Origin: Caldilineaceae bacterium
Lineage (GTDB): Bacteria; Chloroflexota; Anaerolineae; Caldilineales; Caldilineaceae
DNA: 7,516 nt
Assembly (NCBI GenBank): GCA_028819675.1
Contig: JAPPKT010000281.1
Coordinates: 1-7,516 of the forward strand
Direction: 5' to 3'
This document shows, one piece after another, positions 1-5,766 of the stretch (the first letter of the stretch is position 1; each line of letters opens with the position of its first letter). A program made the translations under genes and the position numbers. The notes under the pieces are model-generated. The model was not told the origin of the DNA, searched no databases, and was given only the letters and a program-made list of their open reading frames with translations.

Positions 1-70
1 TGCTCAACACCTGCCCGCCGTTCAAAAAACCGTCAGCCTGGAACTGGGCAATCTGATCTGAAGTGAGCAT
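1..70 (-). CDS. PhyH-family dioxygenase, N-terminal 23 residues (cut by window edge)
   Basis: Reading leftward from an ATG at 70-68, the frame stays open to the window edge and gives MLTSDQIAQFQADGF followed by LNGGQVLS. This is the usual opening of phytanoyl-CoA dioxygenase (PhyH) proteins: a short helix 'LT-x-x-Q-I-x-x-F-x-x-D-G-F' before the double-stranded beta-helix core. Members are Fe(II)/2-oxoglutarate-dependent oxygenases that hydroxylate varied small substrates. The His-x-Asp...His iron ligands lie outside the window, so activity cannot be judged. A strong purine-rich Shine-Dalgarno sequence (GAGGAGAGG on the minus strand, about 74-82) precedes the ATG and supports this start. The gene lies 82 bp downstream of the isomerase on the same strand and is probably the next gene of the same operon. 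The family call rests on only 23 residues; the existence of a gene start is firmer. Confidence 0.7.
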   Translation of the reverse strand, partial: MLTSDQIAQFQADGFLNGGQVLS

Positions 71-152
71 CTGCCTCTCCTCTGAAATAGTGTGACTTAT
101 GGGTGGGACAGTCGACCACCTTAAACGCCGGATGAAGGAGTGCGGCGGCAGC

Positions 153-950
153 TCAAAGTGCCCCGCACGCCTGCAGACAGGCCTGCATATGACCCCTGCT
201 CTCAGCAGCAATTACGCAGCACTGCTCCAAACTATACTCCCTCACACCGATTACCTCCAGATTCAGCGGTCCCGTGTAGCCATTCTCGTGCAGCACGCGT
301 ACGTACCCCACTAGGTCAATGTCCCCGCGCCCGTTCGCCTGCAATTCCGGCTTTCCTGGTCCATGCTGCCGCCCCTTGCAGTCGCGTATATGCACGTGCT
401 TGACACGGCTGATCACCGCGGCAATCGCCTCAACCGGGTTCTCGTTGGCGCGGTATATGTGCGACGGGTCCATGTCGATTCCGAAGTTAGGCGAGCTGAT
501 CGCTTCCATCGCCCGCAGCGTCGTTGGCGTATCGAAAATACTGGCCCCCACGTGCGCCTTCACGCACAAGGTAACCCCGTACTTCTCCGCCATCTGAGTG
601 AGTTCGCCCAGCTCGTCAATAGTCTGTACCAGGCTTTCCTCGTTTCCGCTCTCACCCCCCGGCCCGCAGTTGACAATCGGGATTCCGCACTCAACGGCCG
701 CCTGCATCGCCTTCTCCATCAGCTCCCGGTCCCGACTTGGTTGCTCCATCGCAAGCAATTCCAGTTCGTAGGTCTGGGCCAGCTGTCTGATCTCCGGCGC
801 CAGCTCTTGCCAGCGGTCCAAGACCAGGTGCTGGGCCATCGCGTCGATGGCGGCCATCTCGATGCCGTCGTATCCGGCCATCGCGATGCACCGGAAGGCG
901 GTCTCCATGTCGTAACCGCCGAACAGGACTGAATTTGCGCCAAGTTTCAT
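153..950 (-). CDS. Sugar phosphate isomerase/epimerase-like TIM barrel (xylose isomerase-like, AP endonuclease 2 superfamily)
   Basis: A 265-residue protein, the normal length for single-domain xylose isomerase-like TIM barrels, which include IolE, IolI and the tagatose/psicose 3-epimerases. Recognisable landmarks are an early 'AGYDGIE' (residues 25-31), 'GIDMDPSH' (157-164), 'VKHVHIRDCKG' (183-193), 'GRGDIDL' (207-213) and a late 'LNLEVIG' (229-235). These match the metal-binding strands of the family: Asp161, His187 and Glu232 are the likely divalent-metal ligands. The first ligand, normally Glu in an 'E-x-H'-type strand, appears here as Lys131 in 'LCVKAHVG'. No signal peptide is seen, so the enzyme should be cytoplasmic. 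The start at 950 is supported by GGAG on the minus strand (959-962) with an 8-nt spacer and by family-like N-terminal sequence. It lies 77 bp behind sulfatase-like gene B and 82 bp ahead of the PhyH gene, all on the minus strand. The substrate cannot be named; the reaction is probably epimerisation or isomerisation of a sugar or cyclitol. Confidence 0.85.
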   Translation of the reverse strand: MKLGANSVLFGGYDMETAFRCIAMAGYDGIEMAAIDAMAQHLVLDRWQELAPEIRQLAQTYELELLAMEQPSRDRELMEKAMQAAVECGIPIVNCGPGGESGNEESLVQTIDELGELTQMAEKYGVTLCVKAHVGASIFDTPTTLRAMEAISSPNFGIDMDPSHIYRANENPVEAIAAVISRVKHVHIRDCKGRQHGPGKPELQANGRGDIDLVGYVRVLHENGYTGPLNLEVIGVREYSLEQCCVIAAESRGHMQACLQACGAL

Positions 951-970
951 CTATCTCGCTCCGTTGTGAG

Positions 971-982
971 CCGACCGGTCGG
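971..982. repeat. 12-bp perfect palindrome ahead of the isomerase gene
   Basis: CCGACCGGTCGG reads identically on both strands and lies 21 bp upstream of the isomerase start, inside the 77-bp gap after gene B. It could be a protein-binding site or part of an mRNA structure. As a hairpin it would have only a 4-bp stem and 4-nt loop, so a protein site is the likelier role if it has one. It shares the heptamer GACCGGT with the start of the operator-like element at 4011-4024. Confidence 0.3.
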
Positions 983-988
983 GCCAGC

Positions 989-999
989 CGGTTTAACTG
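989..999. promoter_or_regulatory. Candidate operator, third copy of CGGTTnAACCG (one mismatch)
   Basis: The sequence CGGTT-T-AACTG matches the palindrome CGGTTnAACCG found at 4014-4024, except for one base in the right half. It sits 39-49 bp upstream of the isomerase ATG, a normal place for an operator or for a regulator's activation site at an internal promoter. The odd-centred 5-1-5 symmetry suits a dimeric helix-turn-helix protein. That the site is functional is an inference. No matching regulator gene lies in the window. Confidence 0.3.
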
Positions 1000-1027
1000 T
1001 TTTCACCCGCCCCCAATTCGTCTTGGA

Positions 1028-2446
1028 TTATACCTTTTTTCCTGCTGAACTCATCTGCTTCCGCTCCCGCTCCAGCGCCTCCTGACTTGGGCGCCCAATC
1101 CGCAAATTGTCGTAAGCCTGTTGCGAACTTGCAAAATAGTCGATGCCCTCGATGTCGTGCCAGCCCGGTTGGTGATGAATTGGGTTGGGCAAACCCGTCG
1201 CTGCCTCCCGCATGCTTACCCAGGCCTCCATTCGCGCCGTCAGCGCTGCCACAACTTCCGGCAACTCCTCTGCCAGGTTGCAGCTTTCCCCTGGATCCTC
1301 GACCAGGTTGTAGAGCTCGACCTGCGGCATGAAATGAAAGTCCGGTTCGAGCGCACGAATCAGCTTCCACTGCGGTGTGCGCCAGCCATGTTTGCGCATC
1401 CACGCGCACTCCGTAATATAAAACTCGCCCTCGTGCGACGCCACCTCGCCTTCGATCATTGGCAGCAATGAGCGGCCGTCGAACTCGATACCAGAGTCAA
1501 TCTCCACAAGCTCAAGCAATGTCGGCACCAAATCCTTGTGCTGGTTGTAGCCGGCAACGCGCCTGCACGATGGCAGCTTGGGCGGATAGCGCAATAGCAA
1601 TGGCACGTGCAGCACAGTGTCGTAAAGGCCGTGGTGATCGTACCAGAATCCGTGTTCGTCAAGCTCCTCGCCATGGTCGCCATTTACCGCCACGATGGTC
1701 TCGTCGAAGATGCCATGTGCTTCGAGCGCTGTGAAAATCGACTGAATACACGCGTCCATATACGCGATCGCCCCGTCATACTGCGCGTTCACGTATCTCC
1801 TGTCGCTGATCCCCTGCGGCAACATATCGATGAGCGTATGCTTGAACGGCTCGAACGCAAAGACCGGATCCATCGATCGGTTGTCAGCGTCGCACTCATT
1901 CCCGTGATAGAAAATGCGCTCGAAAGGCTGCGGCGGCAGGTACGGCGAGTGCGGGTCCATGTGGCGCAGAAAAAGAAAGAACGGCCTGTCGGCTGCCACC
2001 AGGCCGTCCAGCGCCGGCAGCGCCAACCCGTTCAGCCGCTGCGCCTTGGGCACCCTTCCATCCGACCAACTGCCCATCTGCGTGAAATTCAGATACTCGT
2101 CGAAGCCCCGCGCGCTTGCTCTGCCTGAGAAACCGACCGAGACAGTGTAGTAACCGTGCTCGCGCAGAATCTCCGGCAGTGTCTTCACCTCAGGCCGTAG
2201 CGGGCCCTTTGGGCGATGCGCGACCAGCTGCGAAGTGAAAATGTCCATCCCGGTCAGCATCATGCAATAGGCGCTGGTCGTCGGAATATGGGGGCTGAAA
2301 GTGTTCTCGAAAAGGACGCCTTGGGAAGCAAAACGGTCCAGATGGGGCGTGGTCAGACGGTCGTAGCCGTAGCAGCTCACATGGTCTGCCCGCAACGAGT
2401 CAATGCCCAGTATTACGATGTTCGGTTTCGTAGTCGCAGCCGTCAC
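1028..2446 (-). CDS. Sulfatase-superfamily hydrolase B with Thr in place of the formylglycine Cys (tandem paralogue)
   Basis: A 472-residue protein with the alkaline phosphatase/sulfatase fold (sulfatase Pfam type). Visible landmarks are 'KPNIVILGIDSLRADH' (7-22) with metal ligand Asp16, 'IPTTSAY...LTG' (54-66), 'RHMDPHSPY' (161-169), 'NGDHGEELDEHG' (255-266) with Asp257 and His258, and 'WKLI' (360-363). Canonical sulfatases carry C/S-x-P-x-R nine residues before the Thr of the L-T-G turn. Here that stretch is T56-T-S-A-Y60, so there is no Cys or Ser for formylglycine and no Arg. The second Asp of the usual 'DD' pair is Ser17. An Asp/Thr/Asp/His set resembles the single-metal, Thr-nucleophile site of EptA and LtaS enzymes, but unlike those membrane proteins no transmembrane segment or signal peptide is seen. 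A cytoplasmic phospho- or other ester hydrolase or transferase is therefore more likely than an ordinary sulfatase. The start is GTG, aligned with the paralogue's ATG. Substrate unknown. Confidence 0.85.
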   Translation of the reverse strand: MTAATTKPNIVILGIDSLRADHVSCYGYDRLTTPHLDRFASQGVLFENTFSPHIPTTSAYCMMLTGMDIFTSQLVAHRPKGPLRPEVKTLPEILREHGYYTVSVGFSGRASARGFDEYLNFTQMGSWSDGRVPKAQRLNGLALPALDGLVAADRPFFLFLRHMDPHSPYLPPQPFERIFYHGNECDADNRSMDPVFAFEPFKHTLIDMLPQGISDRRYVNAQYDGAIAYMDACIQSIFTALEAHGIFDETIVAVNGDHGEELDEHGFWYDHHGLYDTVLHVPLLLRYPPKLPSCRRVAGYNQHKDLVPTLLELVEIDSGIEFDGRSLLPMIEGEVASHEGEFYITECAWMRKHGWRTPQWKLIRALEPDFHFMPQVELYNLVEDPGESCNLAEELPEVVAALTARMEAWVSMREAATGLPNPIHHQPGWHDIEGIDYFASSQQAYDNLRIGRPSQEALERERKQMSSAGKKV

Positions 2447-2447
2447 G

Positions 2448-2463
2448 CCTTCCCCTATTCCTT
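2448..2463 (-). promoter_or_regulatory. Ribosome binding region that supports the GTG start of gene B
   Basis: Read on the minus strand, AAGGA (2459-2463) and GGGGAAGG (2448-2455) precede a GTG at 2446-2444 and overlap the TAG stop of gene A (2457-2455). The resulting protein start, 'MTAATTKPNIV', lines up with 'MTSNTKPNIV' of gene A, so the GTG is preferred over any internal ATG. The overlap of stop codon and Shine-Dalgarno sequence suggests coupled translation of the two genes. Confidence 0.6.
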
Positions 2464-3864
2464 TTCCTCGACTTCACGCGACTTCGCCTGCAGACGCCGG
2501 GCGGCGCTGGCGTCGCCGATGTAGAGCGAGTCGTAGGCCTGCTGCGAGCTGGTAAAGGGGCCGACCCCTTTGAGACCGTGCCAGTCACCCTGATGGTGGA
2601 TTGGATTCGGCAACCCGGTTTCCGCCTCCCGCTTGCTCACCCAGGCATCCAGACGGGCCGTCAAGGCCGCCACGACACCGGGCAATTCATCGGCGAGATT
2701 GCAGTTCTCCAACGGATCTTCGACCAGGTTGTAGAGCTCCACCGGCGGCTTGAAATGAAAGTCCGGCTCCAGTGCCAGCATCAGTTTCCACTGCGGCGTG
2801 CGCCAGCCGTGCTTTCGCATCCACGTGCACTCGGTGATATAGATCTCGCTCTCGTGCGACGCCGCGCTGCCCTCGACCATTGGCAGGAGCGATCTCCCGT
2901 CGAAGTCGATGCCGGCGTCGATGCCGGCCAGTTCAAGCAGCGTAGGCACGAGGTCCTTGTGCTGGTTATAGCCCGAGACGCGGCGGTGGGCCGGCAACTT
3001 TGGTGGATAGCGCAGCATCAATGGAACGTGAAGGACATTGTCATAGATGCCATGGTGATCGAACCAGCACTCATGATCGTAGAGCGTCTCACCATGGTCC
3101 CCATTGATCGCCACGATCGTCTCATCGAAGATTCCGTGCTCTTCCAGCGCCGTGAAGATCGACTGGATGGCAGCGTCCATGTAAGCGATTGACCCGTCAT
3201 ACTGTGCGATCACATAGTCCTTGTCAGTGATGCCAGGCGGCAGCCACGAGGCAAGAAAATCCCGGAAGGGCTTGAAGGCAAGCACCGGCTCCATTGAACT
3301 GTTGCTGGGATCGCATTCGTCGCCGTGGTAAAACATGCGCTCATACGGTTCTGGCGGAAGGTATGGCGCGTGCGGGTCCATGTGCCGCAAAAAGAGGAAA
3401 AAGGGCTTGTCTTCTGCCACCATGCGATCGATCGCAGGAATCGCCTGCTCGTTCAATAGCTGTGCTTTGGGCAGACGTCCTTCCTTCCACGAGCCCCAGG
3501 CCGTATAGCTGAGATACTCGTCAAAACCGCGACTGCTGGGATTCCCGTCGAACCCGACGCAGATGGTGTGATAGCCCTCTTCGCGCAGGATTTCGGCCAG
3601 CGTCTTTACCTCCGGCCGCAGCGGGCCCTGGTGTCGCAGCGCCACGACCTGTGTTGAAAAGACGTCCATGCCGGTCAGCATTGAGGCGTAAGCGCTTGTT
3701 GTCGGTATATGCGCGCTGAATGTGTTTTCGAAGAGGACACCCTGAGAGGCGAATCGGTCGAGGTAGGGGCTGGTCAACCGTTCGTAGCCGTAGCAGCTCA
3801 TGTGATCTGCATGTAACGAGTCGATCCCGAACAGGACGATATTCGGTTTTGTGTTCGATGTCAT
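2455..3864 (-). CDS. Sulfatase-superfamily hydrolase A with Thr in place of the formylglycine Cys (first gene of tandem pair)
   Basis: A 469-residue protein, roughly 70% identical by eye to the product of the gene directly downstream, with almost no gaps until the charged C-terminal tail. It keeps 'KPNIVLFGIDSLHADH' (6-21, Asp15), 'IPTTSAY' (53-59) followed by 'ASMLTG', 'RHMDPHAPY', 'NGDHGETLYDHE' (Asp256, His257) and 'TPQWKLM'. The formylglycine position is Thr55 and the consensus Pro and Arg are Ser57 and Tyr59, the same TTSAY replacement as in its paralogue. Conservation in both copies argues against random decay of an active site. No signal peptide or membrane segment is visible, so a cytoplasmic location is inferred. 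The ATG at 3864-3862 has a clear AAGGAAA Shine-Dalgarno sequence on the minus strand with a suitable spacer. This is the first gene of the minus-strand run and faces the divergent intergenic region. Database annotation would probably read 'sulfatase', which the motif does not support. Confidence 0.85.
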   Translation of the reverse strand: MTSNTKPNIVLFGIDSLHADHMSCYGYERLTSPYLDRFASQGVLFENTFSAHIPTTSAYASMLTGMDVFSTQVVALRHQGPLRPEVKTLAEILREEGYHTICVGFDGNPSSRGFDEYLSYTAWGSWKEGRLPKAQLLNEQAIPAIDRMVAEDKPFFLFLRHMDPHAPYLPPEPYERMFYHGDECDPSNSSMEPVLAFKPFRDFLASWLPPGITDKDYVIAQYDGSIAYMDAAIQSIFTALEEHGIFDETIVAINGDHGETLYDHECWFDHHGIYDNVLHVPLMLRYPPKLPAHRRVSGYNQHKDLVPTLLELAGIDAGIDFDGRSLLPMVEGSAASHESEIYITECTWMRKHGWRTPQWKLMLALEPDFHFKPPVELYNLVEDPLENCNLADELPGVVAALTARLDAWVSKREAETGLPNPIHHQGDWHGLKGVGPFTSSQQAYDSLYIGDASAARRLQAKSREVEEKE

Positions 3865-3983
3865 CGCGCTTTCCTTAGCAGTTAGTGAACTGGCGGGTCA
3901 CAAAAAGTGGAGCGCTGTAGCCAAAACGGGACAGCGATTTGCCCGGGAATCTCTCTGTAGAGTGGAGGAGGATTCAGCACATT

Positions 3984-3994
3984 CGGTTCAACCC
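3984..3994. promoter_or_regulatory. Candidate operator, copy 1 of CGGTTnAACCG (one mismatch)
   Basis: CGGTT-C-AACCC is an odd-centred palindrome with one mismatched outer pair. Its centre (3989) is 30 bp, close to three helical turns, from the centre of the perfect copy at 4019, so two dimers would sit on the same face of the DNA. The two copies also form an exact 10-bp inverted repeat (3984-3993 with 4015-4024). It lies about 120 bp upstream of gene A's start. Function is inferred from symmetry and spacing. Confidence 0.4.
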
Positions 3995-4013
3995 GATTGC
4001 TCAAGGCTCAGAC

Positions 4014-4024
4014 CGGTTGAACCG
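4014..4024. promoter_or_regulatory. Candidate operator, copy 2 of CGGTTnAACCG (perfect 5-1-5 palindrome)
   Basis: CGGTT-G-AACCG is fully symmetrical about base 4019. It is the best copy of the element, with near-copies at 3984-3994 and at 989-999, both ahead of minus-strand genes. Palindromes of this size with paired sites are typical of LacI- or GntR-type sugar regulators, but the protein family cannot be deduced from the site alone. It is more than 100 bp upstream of the transporter's -35 box, so control of the minus-strand genes is the simpler reading. Confidence 0.4.
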
Positions 4025-4058
4025 TACCACAACCGCCTGTTCGCCGCAAGAATCTGCC

Positions 4059-4087
4059 CCTATATTCTTGTCGGATTCAGATTGAAA
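4059..4087 (-). promoter_or_regulatory. Weak candidate promoter for the minus-strand gene run
   Basis: On the minus strand TTTCAA (4087-4082) and TATAGG (4064-4059) are separated by 17 bp. The match to sigma70 consensus is poor, at three of six and four of six. Its appeal is position: transcription would start near 4052, just ahead of the two operator-like palindromes, which could then block elongation or initiation. It is offered only because no better candidate is visible in this region. Confidence 0.2.
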
Positions 4088-4131
4088 CGCAGAGCAGGGG
4101 CGTGCCCCCGAACTGCAAGAAGTGTACGCAA

Positions 4132-4160
4132 TTGCTCTTTGCTTGATGTCTGTTTACAAT
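4132..4160 (+). promoter_or_regulatory. Sigma70-like promoter of the MFS transporter gene
   Basis: TTGCTC (4132-4137) and TACAAT (4155-4160) are separated by exactly 17 bp, with four and five of six consensus bases. Transcription would begin near 4167, giving a leader of about 80 nt before the transporter ATG at 4249. Confidence 0.6.
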
Positions 4161-4196
4161 GTAGCCCACACCTCTTCATGTTAAGGCACTTCCCGA

Positions 4197-4219
4197 GTCC
4201 GGTCTGTGAAGCGCCGGAC
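4197..4219 (+). repeat. Inverted repeat in the transporter leader
   Basis: GTCCGG (4197-4202) and CCGGAC (4214-4219) form a 6-bp stem with an 11-nt loop. An alternative pairing of CTGT (4204-4207) with ACAG (4218-4221) would exclude part of it. There is no following U-run, so it is not a terminator. It could shape the leader mRNA or bind a protein. It ends 14 nt before the Shine-Dalgarno sequence. Confidence 0.3.
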
Positions 4220-4248
4220 AGGTCTCTCGTGTAAAGGATTCTGGCTTC

Positions 4249-5550
4249 ATGGTCCCAATGTCCCGCGTGCAGCGGCGGCTAATCATCGTCCTCTTTGTGG
4301 TCAGCAGCCTGAACAGTGCCGCGATGATCGGCAGTTTCGTTCTGACGCCGATTATCTCCTACTCCCTGAGCGGCAGAGTACAGCTTATCGGGCTTCCCAA
4401 CGCGCTTTCGATGGTGGGTCGGGCGGGAGCGGGCTATCCGCTTGGCTGGCTGCTGGACAAGGCGGGGCGGCGTATAGGACTCGCTGTCGGCCTTTCCTTT
4501 GTAATCGCAGGGATGCTGGTGTCCGCGGCAGCCATCAGCGCGGGCTCGCTTGTTGTTTTTCTTGGAGGCGCGATCCTTCTCGGCATGGGCCGTTCCGCGC
4601 TGGAACAGACACGTTACGCCGCCGCCGAGATCTTCCCACTAGCACAACAGGCCAAAGTGATCGGAATGATCGTGTTTGCGGGCACGGTCGGGGCAGTAGG
4701 CGGACCTCTTCTTGTTGAGCCGTCTGTCGAAGTAGCCAGGGCTCAGGGATTCCACGAGCACGTGGGCCCCTTCTGGTTCGGTGCGGGGTTGATGGCCCTG
4801 GCCCTGATCCTGCTGCTTGTCGCACTGCGGCCCGATCCAAAGGAGTTGGCTGCACTCCTGGCTCGAAAGGGGAGAGAATTCAGGTCTGATGACGGATCGT
4901 CGGAAGGCTCGGCCAGTGACGTTTCGACCAGCAGCGCGACATCCAAGGGGTTGAAGCAGGTATTGGAGCTTCTCAAGCTTCCCGACGTTCAACTGGCGAT
5001 CGCGGCCATGGCGATCGGGCAGATGGTCATGACACTGTTGATGGTGGTTACGCCGCTGCACATGAACCGGGCCGATTACAAAGCCGATGCAATTTCCTAC
5101 GTGCTCATGGCGCATACGCTGGGTATGTTCGGTCTTTCGGGGCTGAGCGGCTGGCTGGCTGGCCGCGTAGGCCGCGTCCCAATGATCTTTGGCGGCGCGC
5201 TCGTGCAGGTACTGGCCGCCATTATGATGCCGCTCTCGACCGAGTTACCGGTACTGTTCGTCTCGCTCTTCCTTTTGGGGCTGGGCTGGAATTTCAGCTA
5301 TATAGCCGGCTCTTCACTGCTTTCGGCTGCCCTGGAGGGCTCGCGGCAGCGCGGGCGCGTGCAGGGCATCAACGAAACTATGGTGGCGATCGCTTCAGCA
5401 ATGGGAAGCCTGGGCACCGGGGGCATCTATTCCATCAGCGGAGTCGTCGCCGTGGCCGTCAGCGGCGTGGTGATCTCTGCCACTCTGGGCGCGCTGGCTC
5501 TGTGGCTAGGCCGCGCTCACCTGTTTCCCGTCGCCGCCGAGCGAGGTTAG
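4249..5550 (+). CDS. Major facilitator superfamily transporter
   Basis: A 433-residue membrane protein with the hydrophobic pattern of a 12-helix MFS carrier in two halves. The first half spans about residues 10-195 and the second about 248-425. They are joined by a polar, Ser/Asp-rich cytoplasmic loop (about 195-240). The signature loop between helices 2 and 3 is clear: 'GWLLDKAGRR' (66-75), with the key Gly, Asp and Arg residues. A degenerate copy, 'GWLAGRVGR' (301-309), lies at the matching place in the second half, and 'GLGWNFSYIAGSSLL' (344-358) is typical of drug- or metabolite-type MFS proteins. The start at 4249 is chosen because AAGGA (4234-4238) is 10 nt upstream; the ATG at 4258 would be too far. 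It has its own promoter and a strong terminator, and is transcribed away from the sulfatase-like genes. Substrate and direction of transport cannot be read from sequence; uptake of the compound processed by the neighbouring enzymes is a guess. Confidence 0.9.
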   Translation: MVPMSRVQRRLIIVLFVVSSLNSAAMIGSFVLTPIISYSLSGRVQLIGLPNALSMVGRAGAGYPLGWLLDKAGRRIGLAVGLSFVIAGMLVSAAAISAGSLVVFLGGAILLGMGRSALEQTRYAAAEIFPLAQQAKVIGMIVFAGTVGAVGGPLLVEPSVEVARAQGFHEHVGPFWFGAGLMALALILLLVALRPDPKELAALLARKGREFRSDDGSSEGSASDVSTSSATSKGLKQVLELLKLPDVQLAIAAMAIGQMVMTLLMVVTPLHMNRADYKADAISYVLMAHTLGMFGLSGLSGWLAGRVGRVPMIFGGALVQVLAAIMMPLSTELPVLFVSLFLLGLGWNFSYIAGSSLLSAALEGSRQRGRVQGINETMVAIASAMGSLGTGGIYSISGVVAVAVSGVVISATLGALALWLGRAHLFPVAAERG

Positions 5551-5591
5551 CGCCGCGACGTTCTCCCCATTATCGACCAGGAAACTTAACC

Positions 5592-5640
5592 AAAAAAAGA
5601 GGCCGTGCGCATTTCCTATCGCGCACGGCCTTTTTTATTT
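5592..5640. terminator. Rho-independent terminator, probably bidirectional
   Basis: A perfect 10-bp GC-rich stem, GGCCGTGCGC (5601-5610) with GCGCACGGCC (5621-5630), extended by an A-T pair, encloses a 10-nt loop. It is followed by TTTTTTATTT (5631-5640), 41 bp after the transporter stop. On the other strand, the A-run 5592-5598 supplies a U-tract, so it can also end transcripts of the convergent sulfatase gene, whose stop lies 127 bp away. Confidence 0.9.
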
Positions 5641-5703
5641 GCTTTCGCGACTGCCAGGCCACAGCCAGTTCGCATCTCAGCTTCAGCGACTCGTGGCTCT
5701 CTC

Positions 5704-5726
5704 CTTAGACTCACTCAGGGTCTAAG
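5704..5726. repeat. Inverted repeat downstream of the Cys-type sulfatase gene
   Basis: CTTAGAC (5704-5710) and GTCTAAG (5720-5726) form a perfect 7-bp stem with a 9-nt loop, 40 bp past the sulfatase stop on the minus strand. No U-run follows on either strand, so it is not a good intrinsic terminator by itself. It may protect the 3' end of the mRNA. Confidence 0.35.
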
Positions 5727-5766
5727 CATGGCCTTAACAGGACATGGTCCCTTGTGGTCTGTCGGG

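Larger units (their letters stand above)
3865..4248. other. Divergent intergenic region between gene A and the MFS transporter gene
   Basis: These 384 bp hold no convincing gene; frames crossing it lack a ribosome binding site and known protein features. It contains two operator-like palindromes (3984-3994, 4014-4024), a good plus-strand promoter (4132-4160), a small hairpin in the transporter leader (4197-4219) and a G/C-rich near-palindrome around 4097-4108 (GGGG-CGTG-CCCC). The octamer GGATTCAG occurs twice in direct orientation (3970-3977 and 4073-4080), with no clear meaning. A promoter for the minus-strand genes must lie here or be read from outside, but no strong one is visible. Confidence 0.7.

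Noticed and set aside
363..932. A 189-residue plus-strand reading frame opposite the isomerase gene.
   Set aside because: It lies wholly antisense to a gene with clear family motifs, has Arg/His-rich composition typical of GC-rich shadow frames, and shows no domain. Similar plus-strand frames opposite the two hydrolases (for example 1607-2128 and 2578-3192) were dropped for the same reason.
2262..2267. Cys61 of hydrolase B considered as a formylglycine cysteine.
   Set aside because: It falls five residues after the nucleophile position, lacks the following x-P-x-R, and is Ala in the paralogue, so it is not the sulfatase signature.
4097..4108. GGGG-CGTG-CCCC hairpin considered as a terminator or attenuator.
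   Set aside because: The stem is only four pairs and no U-run follows on either strand.
3851..4234. A 127-residue plus-strand frame across the divergent intergenic region.
   Set aside because: No ribosome binding site, no recognisable protein features, a start inside gene A, and it runs through the transporter promoter and the operator-like sites.
4206..4718. A 170-residue plus-strand frame overlapping the transporter start.
   Set aside because: It is an out-of-frame shadow of the MFS gene, which has clear membrane helices and motif A; this frame is Arg/Ser-rich with no family features.
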